Shown here piece by piece: positions 43,837 to 54,697 of a stretch of DNA of 64,000 nt; positions within the stretch are counted from its first letter, which is position 1; every line of letters begins with the position of its first letter. A model generated the notes under the pieces. The model worked only from the letters and a program-made list of their open reading frames with translations. It was not told the DNA's origin and ran no database searches. Both the position numbers and the translations under genes were made by a program. Source of the stretch: Lautropia sp. (GTDB lineage Bacteria; Pseudomonadota; Gammaproteobacteria; Burkholderiales; Burkholderiaceae_E); the NCBI GenBank assembly GCA_030532895.1, contig JAUNKF010000014.1, positions 17,250 through 81,249 on the forward strand, read 5' to 3'.

Positions 43837-44952
43837 TCATGCCCTGCCTACCACCCGCCTCGCAAGCTGCCGACCACGTTCGCGCCACGGCACTTCGATG
43901 AAGCGATAGCTAAGTGCCGAAACCGCGAGCACAGCGGTGATGAAAACGAGCACGACCACGTACTTGATCGGCTCGTCGAACTTGCGGGCCGGCCAGTCGA
44001 AGAAGGTCAGCACGCTAACGTGAACCAGATAAATCGAATAGCTGTGAACCCCCAGCCACTGGATGGCCCGCCATTGAAGCAGCGCCGCCACCGCGCCGCG
44101 ATCCGGCAGCAATGACCAGACCCAAAGGCCAAAGAGGAAGGGAATGGCATACACCCAGGCCCCCAGCGCCGGCTTGTTTGCCACCATCGTGAGCGACACG
44201 GCCCCCAGCACGGCTTGCAGCAGACTCAACACCCAGGCCGGCTGGCGCGCCACCGCGTCACGAATGGCCGTCCAGCCATACCAGACCAACACACCGGTAA
44301 AAAAGCTCAACAGCCCGCGCGGCAGCCCATGCACATCGGGCGCAAAATTCACGGCAGGCACCGCCGTGCCCAGTCGCAAAAACCAGGCCAGGCACAGCAG
44401 TACCGTCACCACACTGAGGATGAGCCGCGCCCTTGTGCCACGCACCCAGAAAAACAGGCAGGCAAAGACCACGTACAGCCAGATCTCCACCGACAACGAC
44501 CACGACGGGTAGTTGTGCAGCGCCACCGTCATGATGCCCATGCCTTGCAGCATCAACAGCTCCAGCACCAGATAGGGCAGGCTGAAGAATTCGACCGAAA
44601 AGGGCGCCTCACCCCCCAGCTGGATGCCAAACTGAGCCGCCATCCACTTGGCCCCCTGTACACAGATGACCGCACCGATGGCCGTGAAGGTCGTGACGAT
44701 GTGCAACGGATACAAGCGGTAAAAGCGTTTGATGAAAAAGGCGCGCATCTGCTGGCCGTTGTTCAGGCGCTCCCCGTAGACGGCCGCCATGATCACACCA
44801 CTGATCACAAAGAAGAGGTCGACGAAGAGCCAGGCGTTCTGCACCAGCCCCCAATGGGCCGGCGCCCCGCCCCATCGGGCCAGGATGAATGCATGGAAGA
44901 ACACCACCATCAGCGCGGCCAGGCCGCGCAAACCTTCAATCGAGCGAATCAC
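43837..44952 (-). CDS. acyltransferase 3 family membrane protein (OafA/YrhL-like)
   Basis: A polytopic inner-membrane protein of about 371 aa that transfers acetyl or another acyl group to a cell-surface sugar such as LPS O-antigen. It opens with the family signature IRSIEGLRGLAALMVVFFHA, which includes the conserved His, and FFVISG follows at about residue 50. About ten hydrophobic segments are visible. I chose the GTG at 44952 because AAAGG lies about ten bases before it and it sits directly at the conserved N-terminus. The longer frame to 45072 begins with TTG and adds an unlikely leader. It is convergent with the repeat-protein gene, so a role in decorating surface glycans near the adhesins is only a guess. 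Confidence 0.85.
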   Translation of the reverse strand: MIRSIEGLRGLAALMVVFFHAFILARWGGAPAHWGLVQNAWLFVDLFFVISGVIMAAVYGERLNNGQQMRAFFIKRFYRLYPLHIVTTFTAIGAVICVQGAKWMAAQFGIQLGGEAPFSVEFFSLPYLVLELLMLQGMGIMTVALHNYPSWSLSVEIWLYVVFACLFFWVRGTRARLILSVVTVLLCLAWFLRLGTAVPAVNFAPDVHGLPRGLLSFFTGVLVWYGWTAIRDAVARQPAWVLSLLQAVLGAVSLTMVANKPALGAWVYAIPFLFGLWVWSLLPDRGAVAALLQWRAIQWLGVHSYSIYLVHVSVLTFFDWPARKFDEPIKYVVVLVFITAVLAVSALSYRFIEVPWRERGRQLARRVVGRA

Positions 44953-45455
44953 GGGTCGATACCTTTGAGCATGGCGCGCCAGCCGCTGCCCGCCGTGCTG
45001 CCCCGCTGGTGAGGAGACGCCGGCCCAGGCCACAGGTGCCGCTTTATTGTCAATGGCTTCAAAGGGTAACAAAAACCGTGTTCATGCGGGCGACCTCGCT
45101 GGCTCCTCATGGATCACGAGCAGCTCGTCCGTGCGCCATGTAGCCCCCAAGGGGGCTTTCGCGGGGAAGACGCCTTGCCGACGCATGCAGGCACCACAAC
45201 GACGACGCCCCCTATCGACGACAGCACCGCCTCCCAGCCTTCATGGCCGCTTGTCAACAGATGTCGCGTAGCCCAAACCGTTGAGCCCCCCGCCAGGGCC
45301 CCCCCGACATCAGCAGACAGTGCTACGCTTGGCGCCTGACACCAGAGGGGTCCGGCGCGGGCCATGCCCCCTCACACCAGACCGGCCGTTTGTCTTCACG
45401 CCCGCAGGAACCACGGCGCTGGTCGCTGATGCCCCGATGCCATTCCCGTTTCCCC
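44953..45455. other. intergenic region before glnE
   Basis: About 500 bases. A compact hairpin AGCCCC / GGGGCT lies at 45142-45157 on the plus strand. Otherwise no gene or clear promoter was seen. Confidence 0.4.
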
Positions 45456-48437
45456 ATGAACACCACCCCCCCCGCCCCCGCCTATCAAGCCGAAGCCCAC
45501 AGCGCCTACTTCCGCCGGATGCTGTTTCCGCTGCAAAACCGGGGCGACGGAGATGGCCTGCCCGCGCTGGATGCACTGGTCGCCGCACCGCTCAGCCCGG
45601 AGGCCATCGACGCGGGCTGGTCGCGACAGCTCGCGCTGGGGCAGTCGCCCGAGGTGGCGCTGAGGCGCTTTCGCAACCTGTTGATGATGGCGATCATCGA
45701 GCGGGATGTCAGCGGACAGGCATCGCTGGAGGAAGTGCTTGCCGCCATCACGCACTGGGCCGGGCTGGCCGTGCAGCATGCGCTCGATGTAGCAGCCGCC
45801 GAGTTGCAGGCACAGGGCAAGGCACTGGTGGACAGCCAAGGCCAGCCGCTGGATCTGATGGTGGTGGGGATGGGCAAGCTGGGTGGGGGCGAGCTGAACG
45901 TGTCTTCCGACATCGACCTCATCTATGTGACCCGCGAACAGGGCGAAAATCCGATGATCATCGAGCGGCTGGCCAAGCGGGTGAACCAGCTGCTCTCGTC
46001 CGTGACGGCCGACGGCTTCGTGTTCCGGGTGGACACGCGGCTGCGCCCCTATGGCGACAGCGGCCCGCTGATCTGCACGCTGCCGGCGCTGGGCAACTAT
46101 TTTCTGGAGCAGGGGCGCGAGTGGGAGCGCTTCGCCTGGCTGAAGGGCCGGGTGATTGCCCGCACGCGCCTGGCCCCGGATGGGGTGAGCCAGGCCGATG
46201 AGCAGGCGTTGATGGCGCGGGTGGAGCCTTTCGTGTTCCGCCGATATCTGGATTTTCCGGCGTTCACGGCGCTGGGCAAACTCCACGACCTGATCCGGCA
46301 GGAAGCGGCCAAGACCGAGGGCCGCCGCGCCCGCAGCGACAATGCCGGCTTCGACGTGAAGCTGGGCCGGGGCGGCATCCGCGAGATCGAGTTCTGCGCC
46401 CAGCTCTTTCAGATCGTGCGCGGTGGCCGCAATGCCTCGCTGCGCGCACGCAGCACGCCCAAAGCCTTGCAGCGGCTGGCCCGGCTCGGTCTGCTCTCGG
46501 CACAAACCGTGGACGCCTTGCTGTCAGCCTGGCGGCTCTTGCGACGCATCGAGCATGCGCTGCAATATCAGGAAGACGCGCAGACGCACTGGCTCTCGGA
46601 TGACGAGACCCAGCACGCCGCCATTGCCGCCATGCTGGGGATGTCGTTGGCAGATTTTGAGCAGCAACTGAAGGCGGCCCGCCAGACGGTGAGCGACGCC
46701 TTCGATGCCTTGCTGGCCCCTGCGCGGCGCGCCATGCAACTGGGTGAAGAGGGGAGCAGCCTTGACGCTGCCACACCCGCCCCGGTCGCCCCCCTGCCCG
46801 CCCATGTCAAGGGCGCGGGAGAAAGCCATCGAACAAGTCATCACCTCGGAGGGGGGCATAGCACAGAGGCGAAGGCGGCGACACACGCCGGCGATGGCAC
46901 CCAAGCCAGCAACGTCCATGAAGCCCACGACACCGACAGCGCCAGAAGTGCCGGCAAGCTCGACGCCCAACGCCTCGGCAGCGACGATGCCACCTTGCCG
47001 GACAACGCCCCCACCGACTCGGCCGCACTCGATCCCGAAAGCCTGCGCCGCCTCACGGCCCTGCGCGAATCCCACGCCTACCGGCGCGCCCGTGACAGCT
47101 CGCGCCAGCAGATCGAGCATCTGCTGGCCGAAGCCCTGCCTCAGACGGCGCATGCGGGGCATTGCCCAGCCTCGGTGCTGATGGGGCGGCTCTGCGATTT
47201 TTTGGAATCGATTGCCGGACGCTCGGTGTACCTGAGCCTGCTCTCACAACACCCGGCCGCCTTCAGCCATCTGCTGCGGATGATGGCGCAAGCGCGCTGG
47301 GCGAGCGATTACCTGAGAAGTCATCCGGTGGTGATCGACGAGCTGCTGCACGGGCAGCTGCTGGAGCCGCTTGACGTGGATCACTGGGCCGAGAACCTGC
47401 GTGAGCAACTGGCCGCCACCGTGCTGCCCGGCATGCAGGATGCCGACGGTGAGCCGGCCCCCGACATCGAGCGGCAAATGGATGTGATGCGTGAGGCCCA
47501 CCACGGCGCGATTTTCAAGCTGCTGGCGCAGGATCTGGAAAAACGCTTGACGGTGGAGCACCTGAGTGACCAGCTGAGCGCGCTGGCCGATGCCGTGCTG
47601 CAGATCACGCTGGAGCGCGTCTGGGCCAACATGCCGCGACGCCACCGTCCGGCCCCTCAGTTTGCCGTGGTGGCCTATGGTCGGCTGGGCGGCAAGGAGT
47701 TGGGCTATGCCTCCGACCTGGATCTGGTGTTTCTCTACCACGACGATCATGAGGATGCCCCCCGCCTCTATGCCCAACTGGCCCAGCGGATGGCTGGCTG
47801 GCTGCAGACCCGCACGCCTGCCGGCACGCTGTTCGAGGTGGATCTGCGACTGCGCCCCAACGGTAATGCGGGCCTGCTGGTATCAAGCCAGCAGGCGTTC
47901 GCTCTCTACCAGAATGAATCGGCATGGGCCTGGGAGCATCAGGCGCTGACCCGCGCGCGCCATTGTGCGGGCGATGCAGCCATCGGCGCCTTCTTCGAGC
48001 AGCTTCGTACTGCCATCCTCGCCAAACCTCGGGATCACGAGCAGTTGGCCACCGACATCCGCGAGATGCGCCAGAAGATGCACGACGGCCATCCGAACGA
48101 CAGCGGCCTCTTCGATCTGAAGCACGATGCCGGCGGCATGGTCGATATCGAATTCATGGTGCAGTATCTGGTACTGGCCTGGAGCGGACGTTTTCCGGAG
48201 CTGATCGACAATCGGGGCAACATCGAGCTGCTGCGCAGAGCCGGCGAAGCCGGGCTGATCGCAGCGGATCAGGCCAGGGCCGTGGCGGATGCCTATCGCC
48301 GTTACCGGCAGCTTCAGCACGAGATCCGGATGAACGATGCCCGCCACGCACGCGTGGCACCGGACGACGTGGCCACCGAAGCCCGTGCCGTCAAGGCACT
48401 ATGGCAACAACTGCTCCAGCCATCCGCCTCGACCTGA
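45456..48437 (+). CDS. glnE: glutamine synthetase adenylyltransferase/deadenylase
   Basis: A bifunctional enzyme that adds or removes AMP on glutamine synthetase under PII control. Two nucleotidyltransferase domains are visible. The N-terminal deadenylase has VVGMGKLGGGELNVSSDIDL, and the C-terminal adenylyltransferase has VVAYGRLGGKELGYASDLDL. At 993 aa it is slightly longer than usual (about 945), because residues of about 430-523 between the two halves form a His/Ala/Asp-rich low-complexity insert. The frame runs upstream, but the ATG at 45456 gives the usual N-terminus. Confidence 0.95.
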   Translation: MNTTPPAPAYQAEAHSAYFRRMLFPLQNRGDGDGLPALDALVAAPLSPEAIDAGWSRQLALGQSPEVALRRFRNLLMMAIIERDVSGQASLEEVLAAITHWAGLAVQHALDVAAAELQAQGKALVDSQGQPLDLMVVGMGKLGGGELNVSSDIDLIYVTREQGENPMIIERLAKRVNQLLSSVTADGFVFRVDTRLRPYGDSGPLICTLPALGNYFLEQGREWERFAWLKGRVIARTRLAPDGVSQADEQALMARVEPFVFRRYLDFPAFTALGKLHDLIRQEAAKTEGRRARSDNAGFDVKLGRGGIREIEFCAQLFQIVRGGRNASLRARSTPKALQRLARLGLLSAQTVDALLSAWRLLRRIEHALQYQEDAQTHWLSDDETQHAAIAAMLGMSLADFEQQLKAARQTVSDAFDALLAPARRAMQLGEEGSSLDAATPAPVAPLPAHVKGAGESHRTSHHLGGGHSTEAKAATHAGDGTQASNVHEAHDTDSARSAGKLDAQRLGSDDATLPDNAPTDSAALDPESLRRLTALRESHAYRRARDSSRQQIEHLLAEALPQTAHAGHCPASVLMGRLCDFLESIAGRSVYLSLLSQHPAAFSHLLRMMAQARWASDYLRSHPVVIDELLHGQLLEPLDVDHWAENLREQLAATVLPGMQDADGEPAPDIERQMDVMREAHHGAIFKLLAQDLEKRLTVEHLSDQLSALADAVLQITLERVWANMPRRHRPAPQFAVVAYGRLGGKELGYASDLDLVFLYHDDHEDAPRLYAQLAQRMAGWLQTRTPAGTLFEVDLRLRPNGNAGLLVSSQQAFALYQNESAWAWEHQALTRARHCAGDAAIGAFFEQLRTAILAKPRDHEQLATDIREMRQKMHDGHPNDSGLFDLKHDAGGMVDIEFMVQYLVLAWSGRFPELIDNRGNIELLRRAGEAGLIAADQARAVADAYRRYRQLQHEIRMNDARHARVAPDDVATEARAVKALWQQLLQPSAST

Positions 48438-48730
48438 ACGGTCTCGCTTGCCGTCCACCAGGGCAACCCGAACGACAAAGTTCATGACACACCATCCCGA
48501 CCGCTCTAGAATGGCTTCGTATCCAAGGCGCTTGGGCCAGCAGACATCGCGATGGACGCCCTGGCAGGAGCAGGTCGGCTTGAACCGGGCACGCTGATTG
48601 CCCCACCCGCGATTCATCATCGCTTTGCGGCCTCATGACCGCTTCGCTCGACTGGCAAGCCCGTCACTGCCTGGCCTCAAGCACCCAGCGCATGCATGCG
48701 CAGACATCGTTCATTGCCCGGAGCACGATC

Positions 48731-48934
48731 ATGACCCAATCCGCCCCCCCATCCGAGGCCGTCGAGCTGGACGCCAAGGATCTGCCCGCCTACTGTCCGA
48801 ACCCGAAGATGACGCTTTGGAACCAGCACCCCAGGGTGTTTCTGGACGTGACGAAGGAAGGCGAGGCCCGATGTCCGTACTGCAGTACGCTGTACCGGCT
48901 AAAACCCGGCGTGAAGATTGGCCACGGCCACTGA
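48731..48934 (+). CDS. small zinc-finger (zf-CHCC, COG4391) protein
   Basis: A 67-aa protein with a C-x(n)-H-x(n)-C-x2-C zinc site: YCPNP, NQHPRVFLD and ARCPYCSTLY. It matches the bacterial relatives of the complex I subunit NDUFS6. In bacteria its role is not settled. GGAG lies eight bases before the ATG at 48731. The longer frame from 48635 adds a non-conserved leader. Confidence 0.85.
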   Translation: MTQSAPPSEAVELDAKDLPAYCPNPKMTLWNQHPRVFLDVTKEGEARCPYCSTLYRLKPGVKIGHGH

Positions 48935-49086
48935 GCGCAGCGCCAGCGCCTGTCATTCAAGGCGGTTTGCCTGCACGGCTCGTCCAGCGGTTCGCCCCTG
49001 CAGGCGCCAGCGCCGGATGCGCATGCACCCAACGCCGCCGGACACGCTCTCTTTGTTCACTCTCTGTCCCCTTCTCCTTCAAACCC

Positions 49087-49533
49087 ATGTCATTCAACCA
49101 ATACGTTCACCAGACGGCCAGCTCGGCACAAGAAACCTACTACCAGGCGCTGGCCGATGGCGACGTGAACACCCTGCTGTCCGTCTGGGTCGATGATGAG
49201 GCCATCCTCTGCATCCTGCCGTCGGGTGACCGCCTGATGGGGCCGGAAGCCATCCGCGACATGCATGCGGAAATCTTCGCCCAAGGGCCAATCCGCATCA
49301 GCTACCAGGAGCTGCAGTCCTTCGAGACCGGCACCGTCTCGGTTCATCATGTGCTCGAACAGTTCGACATCATCCACCCGCACGAAGGCACCACCCAGTA
49401 TCTGGCCCAAGCCACCAACGTGTTCCTGCGCACGCCTGCCGGCTGGCAGCTGATGCTTCATCACGCCTCGCACATCCCCGGTGAGCTGGACACCTCGTCG
49501 GACGACGACATCCCGCCCAAACACTTGCATTGA
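49087..49533 (+). CDS. SnoaL/NTF2-like protein
   Basis: A 148-aa protein of the NTF2-like cone fold. The start AQETYYQALADGDVNTLLSVW and then DDEAILCILPSGDRLMGPEA follow the pattern of the DUF4440/SnoaL-3 group. The end FLRTPAGWQLMLHHASHIPG is also typical. Such proteins bind small ligands or act as isomerases, and no catalytic residues can be assigned here. It follows the zinc-finger gene by about 150 bases. Confidence 0.75.
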   Translation: MSFNQYVHQTASSAQETYYQALADGDVNTLLSVWVDDEAILCILPSGDRLMGPEAIRDMHAEIFAQGPIRISYQELQSFETGTVSVHHVLEQFDIIHPHEGTTQYLAQATNVFLRTPAGWQLMLHHASHIPGELDTSSDDDIPPKHLH

Positions 49534-49990
49534 TCCAGAGCCAGCCCCTTCGTTGAGGCTGGCATTACCCCCATGTGATGCAGGGGCTATCGATCATTCT
49601 GCATACGGGTTTGCACCAACTTGCAAATCTGAAGACAAGGCGGATCCTTCATGCTGTCAAGGCCATTACCCACCCAGCATGCATGTTGCAACGCAGCAAA
49701 CCACCCTATCCCCATCCCTGCTTCATCCAAGATCACGGAATAAAACATCGCACATTGGCTGACCTTTTTCTGTTGGTACCAATTTATGGCAACGCAACAA
49801 AACAAAGCAGCCAGACAGCAACCACATGACCAATACCCCAACAAAGTGGAGAAGGGGCAAACCATGGTCTTGATACAGCTCAAATCCGTCCGTGTGCGTC
49901 ACTAAGGCTCTATCACCCCGCACCAATCAATTCCGGCTATGATCCTAGGGGTCAGACATCCATCTATGATGTGATACGGAGACTCACTTT
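49534..49990. other. intergenic region before the sugar ABC operon
   Basis: About 460 bases, visibly richer in A+T than its neighbours. A stem GCCAGCC / GGCTGGC (49540-49563) lies just after the NTF2-like gene and may end its transcript. The operon promoter should be here. TATGAT occurs at about 49936 and 49966, but no matching -35 box was found. Confidence 0.4.
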
Positions 49991-51250
49991 ATGAAATTTT
50001 CCTTCAAACTGGCGGTTGCGTCTGCCGCCCTGGCAGCCGCCGGCATGACTCAGGCCGCCACCGTGACCATTTCCTGCGGCTCGGTCGGTCAGGACTATGA
50101 GTTCTGCAAAAAATCAGCTGAAGAGTGGGCACAGAAAAGCGGCCATACGGTCAAGCTCTTCTCCACGCCTCAGAACACGTCCGACATCCTGGGCCTGTAC
50201 CGCAAGATGTTTGCGGCCAAATCGAAAGATGTGGATGTCATCTCGGTCGACGTCATCTGGCCGGGCATGATCGGCCATCACCTGCTCGACCTGAAGCCCT
50301 ACTCGAAGGGCGAGGAAGCCAACCACTTCCCGGCCATGATCGAGAACAACACGGTCGATGGCAAGCTCGTGGCGATGCCGTGGTTTACCGATGCCGGCCT
50401 GCTCTACTACCGCAAGGATCTGCTGGAAAAGCACAACGTCGAAGTCCCCAAAACCTGGGATGACCTGACCAAGGCCGCTGCTGCCGTTCAGGAAGCCGAG
50501 CGCAAGGCCGGCAACAAGGACTTCCACGGCTATGTCTGGCAGGGCAAGGCCACCGAAAGCCTGACCTGCGGTGCGCTGGAATGGATTCACGCCTATGGCG
50601 GTGGCACCATCGTCGAGGCCGACGGCAAGATCAGCATCAACAACGAAAAGGCCGCCAAGGCCATGAACATGGCAGCCGGCTGGGTAGGCACGATCTCGCC
50701 GAAGGGCGTGCTGAACTACGCCGAGGAAGACTCTCGCGGCGTGTTCCAGAATGGACAGGCCGCCTTCATGCGTAACTGGCCCTATGTGTGGGCGTTGGCC
50801 AACGGTGCCGACAGCCGCATCAAGGACAAGGTGGGCGTGGCGCCGCTGCCTGCCGGCCCGGACGGTCAGAAAGGGGGCACACTGGGCGGCTGGATGCTGG
50901 CCGTCTCAAAATACTCCCAGAACGCCGATGTGGCAGCCGACCTGGTCATGTACCTGACGAGCAAGGCATCGCAGAAGCAACGTGCCATCGATGGTGCCTA
51001 CAACCCAACCTATCCCGAGCTATATGAGGATGCGGAGGTGCTGAAGGTCAACCCCTTCTTTGCCGACCTGAAAGATGTGCTGGCCACCGCCGTGCCCCGG
51101 CCGTCATCGGTCACGGGCGCCAAATACAATGACGTGAGCCAGAGCTTCTGGAATGGCGTGCATGACGTGCTGAGCGGCAAGACCTCGGGTGAGGACGCTG
51201 CCAAAAAGCTGGAAGGCCGCCTGAAACGCGTGCAGCGCGGTAAGTGGTAA
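49991..51250 (+). CDS. sugar ABC transporter substrate-binding protein
   Basis: A 419-aa periplasmic binding protein of the MalE/ThuE type. It has a Sec signal peptide (KFSFKLAVASAALAAAGMTQ, cleaved about TQA-A). The mature part has the family pattern DVISVDVIWPGMIGHHLLDL and MPWFTDAGLLYYRKDLL. It opens an operon with two permeases, an ATPase and an alpha-glucosidase, which suggests maltose, trehalose, sucrose or a similar alpha-glucoside as the ligand. GGAG lies nine bases before the ATG. A terminator-like hairpin separates it from the permeases. Confidence 0.9.
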   Translation: MKFSFKLAVASAALAAAGMTQAATVTISCGSVGQDYEFCKKSAEEWAQKSGHTVKLFSTPQNTSDILGLYRKMFAAKSKDVDVISVDVIWPGMIGHHLLDLKPYSKGEEANHFPAMIENNTVDGKLVAMPWFTDAGLLYYRKDLLEKHNVEVPKTWDDLTKAAAAVQEAERKAGNKDFHGYVWQGKATESLTCGALEWIHAYGGGTIVEADGKISINNEKAAKAMNMAAGWVGTISPKGVLNYAEEDSRGVFQNGQAAFMRNWPYVWALANGADSRIKDKVGVAPLPAGPDGQKGGTLGGWMLAVSKYSQNADVAADLVMYLTSKASQKQRAIDGAYNPTYPELYEDAEVLKVNPFFADLKDVLATAVPRPSSVTGAKYNDVSQSFWNGVHDVLSGKTSGEDAAKKLEGRLKRVQRGKW

Positions 51251-51338
51251 ACCGACCGATGTGCGCCGACCGGAGTCTCCCACCCTAACACGGCGTACAT
51301 CTTCACAGAGGGCCGTTTGACCCCCTCTGCTCCTACCC

Positions 51339-51372
51339 AAGCCCGCCCTGTGCATGCAGTGCGGGCTTTTTA
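51339..51372 (+). terminator. intercistronic terminator after the binding-protein gene
   Basis: An 8-bp stem AAGCCCGC / GCGGGCTT with a 14-base loop running into five T residues. It lies between the binding-protein and first permease genes, and probably reduces permease expression relative to the binding protein. Confidence 0.75.
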
Positions 51373-51418
51373 TCAGCCCCATGGCTGCTCAGCCGGCTTG
51401 GCCTGAAAAGAGGTTGTT

Positions 51419-52330
51419 ATGTCACAAGCTAATCGCAGAACACGTCAGGCATGGATCTTCCTGACACCCATGATCATCACCCTGCTGGCCGTGGCGGTCT
51501 GGCCCCTGGCCCGCACGATCTGGTTCAGCTTCACCGATGCCGCCATCGACAATCCCGAGGCTGCCCAATTCATTGGTCTGGAAAACTACTGGGGCGAGTA
51601 CGGCTTGTTCGGCAACCCCAACTACACGGATGGCTTCTGGAACAGCGAATGGGGCGTTTCGATCCGCAACACGCTCTGGTTTGCCGTCACCTCCGTCTCG
51701 CTGGAGACCCTGATCGGCCTGGGCGTGGCCTTGCTGCTCAATCAGGAGTTTCGCGGGCGCCTGCTCGTGCGAGCCGCCGTGCTCGTGCCCTGGGCCATTC
51801 CCACCATCGTCTCGGCCAAGCTCTGGGGCTGGATGCTGCACGACCAGTTCGGCCTGGTGAACCACTGGCTACGCTCGCTCGGCATCATCGAGAACAACAT
51901 CGCCTGGACGGCCTCACCCGAATGGGCCATGTGGACGGTGATCGGCGTGGATGTCTGGAAAACGGTGCCCTTCATGGCGCTCTTGATCCTCGCTGCCCTG
52001 CAAACGGTGCCCAAGGACGTGTATGAGGCCGCCAAGGTGGACGGCATCAGCCCATGGCGGGTGTTCTGGAACATCACGCTGCCCTTCATCAAGCCCGCCC
52101 TGATGGTGGCCGTCATCTTCCGTCTGCTCGATGCACTGCGCGTGTTCGACCTGATCTATGTACTGACCTCTTCCAGCAGCTCGACGATCTCGATGTCCGG
52201 GTTCGTTCAACGCGAGATGGTGGAAAACGGCTACATGGGCTATGGCTCGGCCGCCTCGACCGCACTCTTCCTGATCATCGGTCTGTGCACCGTCGCGTAC
52301 ATGAAATTCATGCGCGGCAAGCAGCAGTGA
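51419..52330 (+). CDS. sugar ABC transporter permease, MalF-like
   Basis: A 303-aa inner-membrane protein with six expected helices. The EAA loop that docks on the ATPase is VYEAAKVDGISPWRVFWNIT. The N-terminus AWIFLTPMIITLLAVAVWPL is typical of this permease family. AGAGG lies seven bases before the ATG. The second permease follows after 31 bases. Confidence 0.92.
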   Translation: MSQANRRTRQAWIFLTPMIITLLAVAVWPLARTIWFSFTDAAIDNPEAAQFIGLENYWGEYGLFGNPNYTDGFWNSEWGVSIRNTLWFAVTSVSLETLIGLGVALLLNQEFRGRLLVRAAVLVPWAIPTIVSAKLWGWMLHDQFGLVNHWLRSLGIIENNIAWTASPEWAMWTVIGVDVWKTVPFMALLILAALQTVPKDVYEAAKVDGISPWRVFWNITLPFIKPALMVAVIFRLLDALRVFDLIYVLTSSSSSTISMSGFVQREMVENGYMGYGSAASTALFLIIGLCTVAYMKFMRGKQQ

Positions 52331-52361
52331 TGACTCGCCAACCCCAACACAGGTTATTGCC

Positions 52362-53207
52362 ATGAAATACTCGACACAGAAACGGCTGGGGAGCATCACC
52401 GTCTACGTGGCCTCGGTCATCCTGACCGTGGTCTGCGTGTTCCCCTTCATCTATGCCATCGGCACCTCGCTCAAGACCGGCTCGGAGCTGTTCAGCCCGA
52501 ACCTCTGGCCCTCGAAAGCGTCGTTCGAAAACTATGTCTCGCTCTTTCAGCTGGCCGAACAGCCGTTCGGCCGCCACCTGCTGAACTCGATCTTCGTCTC
52601 CACCGCCGTCGTGAGCCTCGCGCTCTTTCTGAGCGTGACGGCCGCCTATGCACTGGGCCGCGTGCAATTCAAGGGCCGTGGGCTGCTGCTGGCCTGCATC
52701 CTGGCCGTGTCGATGTTCCCGCAGGTGGCAGTGCTCTCGGGCATGTTCGAGCTGATCCGCGCCATGGGCCTCTACAACAATGTGGCCGGCCTGATCCTGC
52801 CCTACATGATCTTCACCCTGCCCTTCACCGTCTGGGTGCTGACCACCTTCATGGCGCAACTGCCTGCCGAGCTGGAAGAGGCCGCCATCATGGACGGTTG
52901 CTCGCCGTGGCAGATCATCAAGGACGTGTTCATGCCGCTGTTGTGGCCTGCGCTCGTCTCCACGGGGCTGCTCGCCTTCATCGCCGCCTGGAACGAGTTC
53001 CTGTTCGCGCTGACCTTCACGATCGATGCCGACCAGCGCACGGTGCCGGTCTCGATCTCGCTGTTGTCCGGCGCCAGCAAATATGACATTCCCTGGGGCA
53101 AGATCATGGCCGCCTCGGTCATCGTGACGCTGCCGCTGATCGCTCTCGTGATCGCCTTCCAGAAGAAGATCGTCTCGGGCCTGACTGCTGGTGCAGTGAA
53201 GGGCTAA
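52362..53207 (+). CDS. sugar ABC transporter permease, MalG-like
   Basis: A 281-aa inner-membrane protein. Its EAA loop reads ELEEAAIMDGCSPWQIIKDV, followed by MPLLWPALVSTGLLAFIAAW, and the end has the usual short C-terminal segment IVSGLTAGAVKG. It pairs with the preceding permease to form the channel. The ATPase gene follows after 30 bases. Confidence 0.92.
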   Translation: MKYSTQKRLGSITVYVASVILTVVCVFPFIYAIGTSLKTGSELFSPNLWPSKASFENYVSLFQLAEQPFGRHLLNSIFVSTAVVSLALFLSVTAAYALGRVQFKGRGLLLACILAVSMFPQVAVLSGMFELIRAMGLYNNVAGLILPYMIFTLPFTVWVLTTFMAQLPAELEEAAIMDGCSPWQIIKDVFMPLLWPALVSTGLLAFIAAWNEFLFALTFTIDADQRTVPVSISLLSGASKYDIPWGKIMAASVIVTLPLIALVIAFQKKIVSGLTAGAVKG

Positions 53208-53237
53208 GTCAACCAGAACACATCGGAATCAACAGTC

Positions 53238-54389
<1,152 letters not shown>

Positions 54390-54697
54390 GCCCAGGCTCA
54401 TGGGCCGTATTGTCAGTACAGAAAAAAGACACGGCCCGTGAGCCTCCCTTTGCTTGGCGCGATGCCAGCAGTCATCTGGCGTGATTGGACGGCAGGCAAC
54501 CACAGGCGGCCAATCAACGTCCAGACCGCCAGAGGGGGCGAACAGGGTTCGTCCCCTTTCCCAAACCCCTGACAACAAGAAGAACCGTTCAGACACTGCA
54601 CAGCCGTCGTGAGTGACGCAGCCCGTGGCGCCCTCGCAAGGACACGTGCCAGCGCCACGTGCAGTACCCTGTTTTACAACCGGACATCACCGCAATC
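54390..54697. other. gap between the ATPase and the alpha-glucosidase genes
   Basis: About 300 bases. No gene or strong terminator was seen. The glucosidase may have its own promoter or be read from the importer operon. Confidence 0.35.

Noticed and set aside
49723-49926. Minus-strand ORF with a hydrophobic Leu/Cys-rich stretch before the sugar ABC operon
   Set aside because: It lies in the AT-rich promoter region, has no good start and matches no family.
54550-54560. TTCGTCCCC as a further copy of the dispersed repeat
   Set aside because: Only the last nine bases match. The TGCACT part is missing, so it may be chance.
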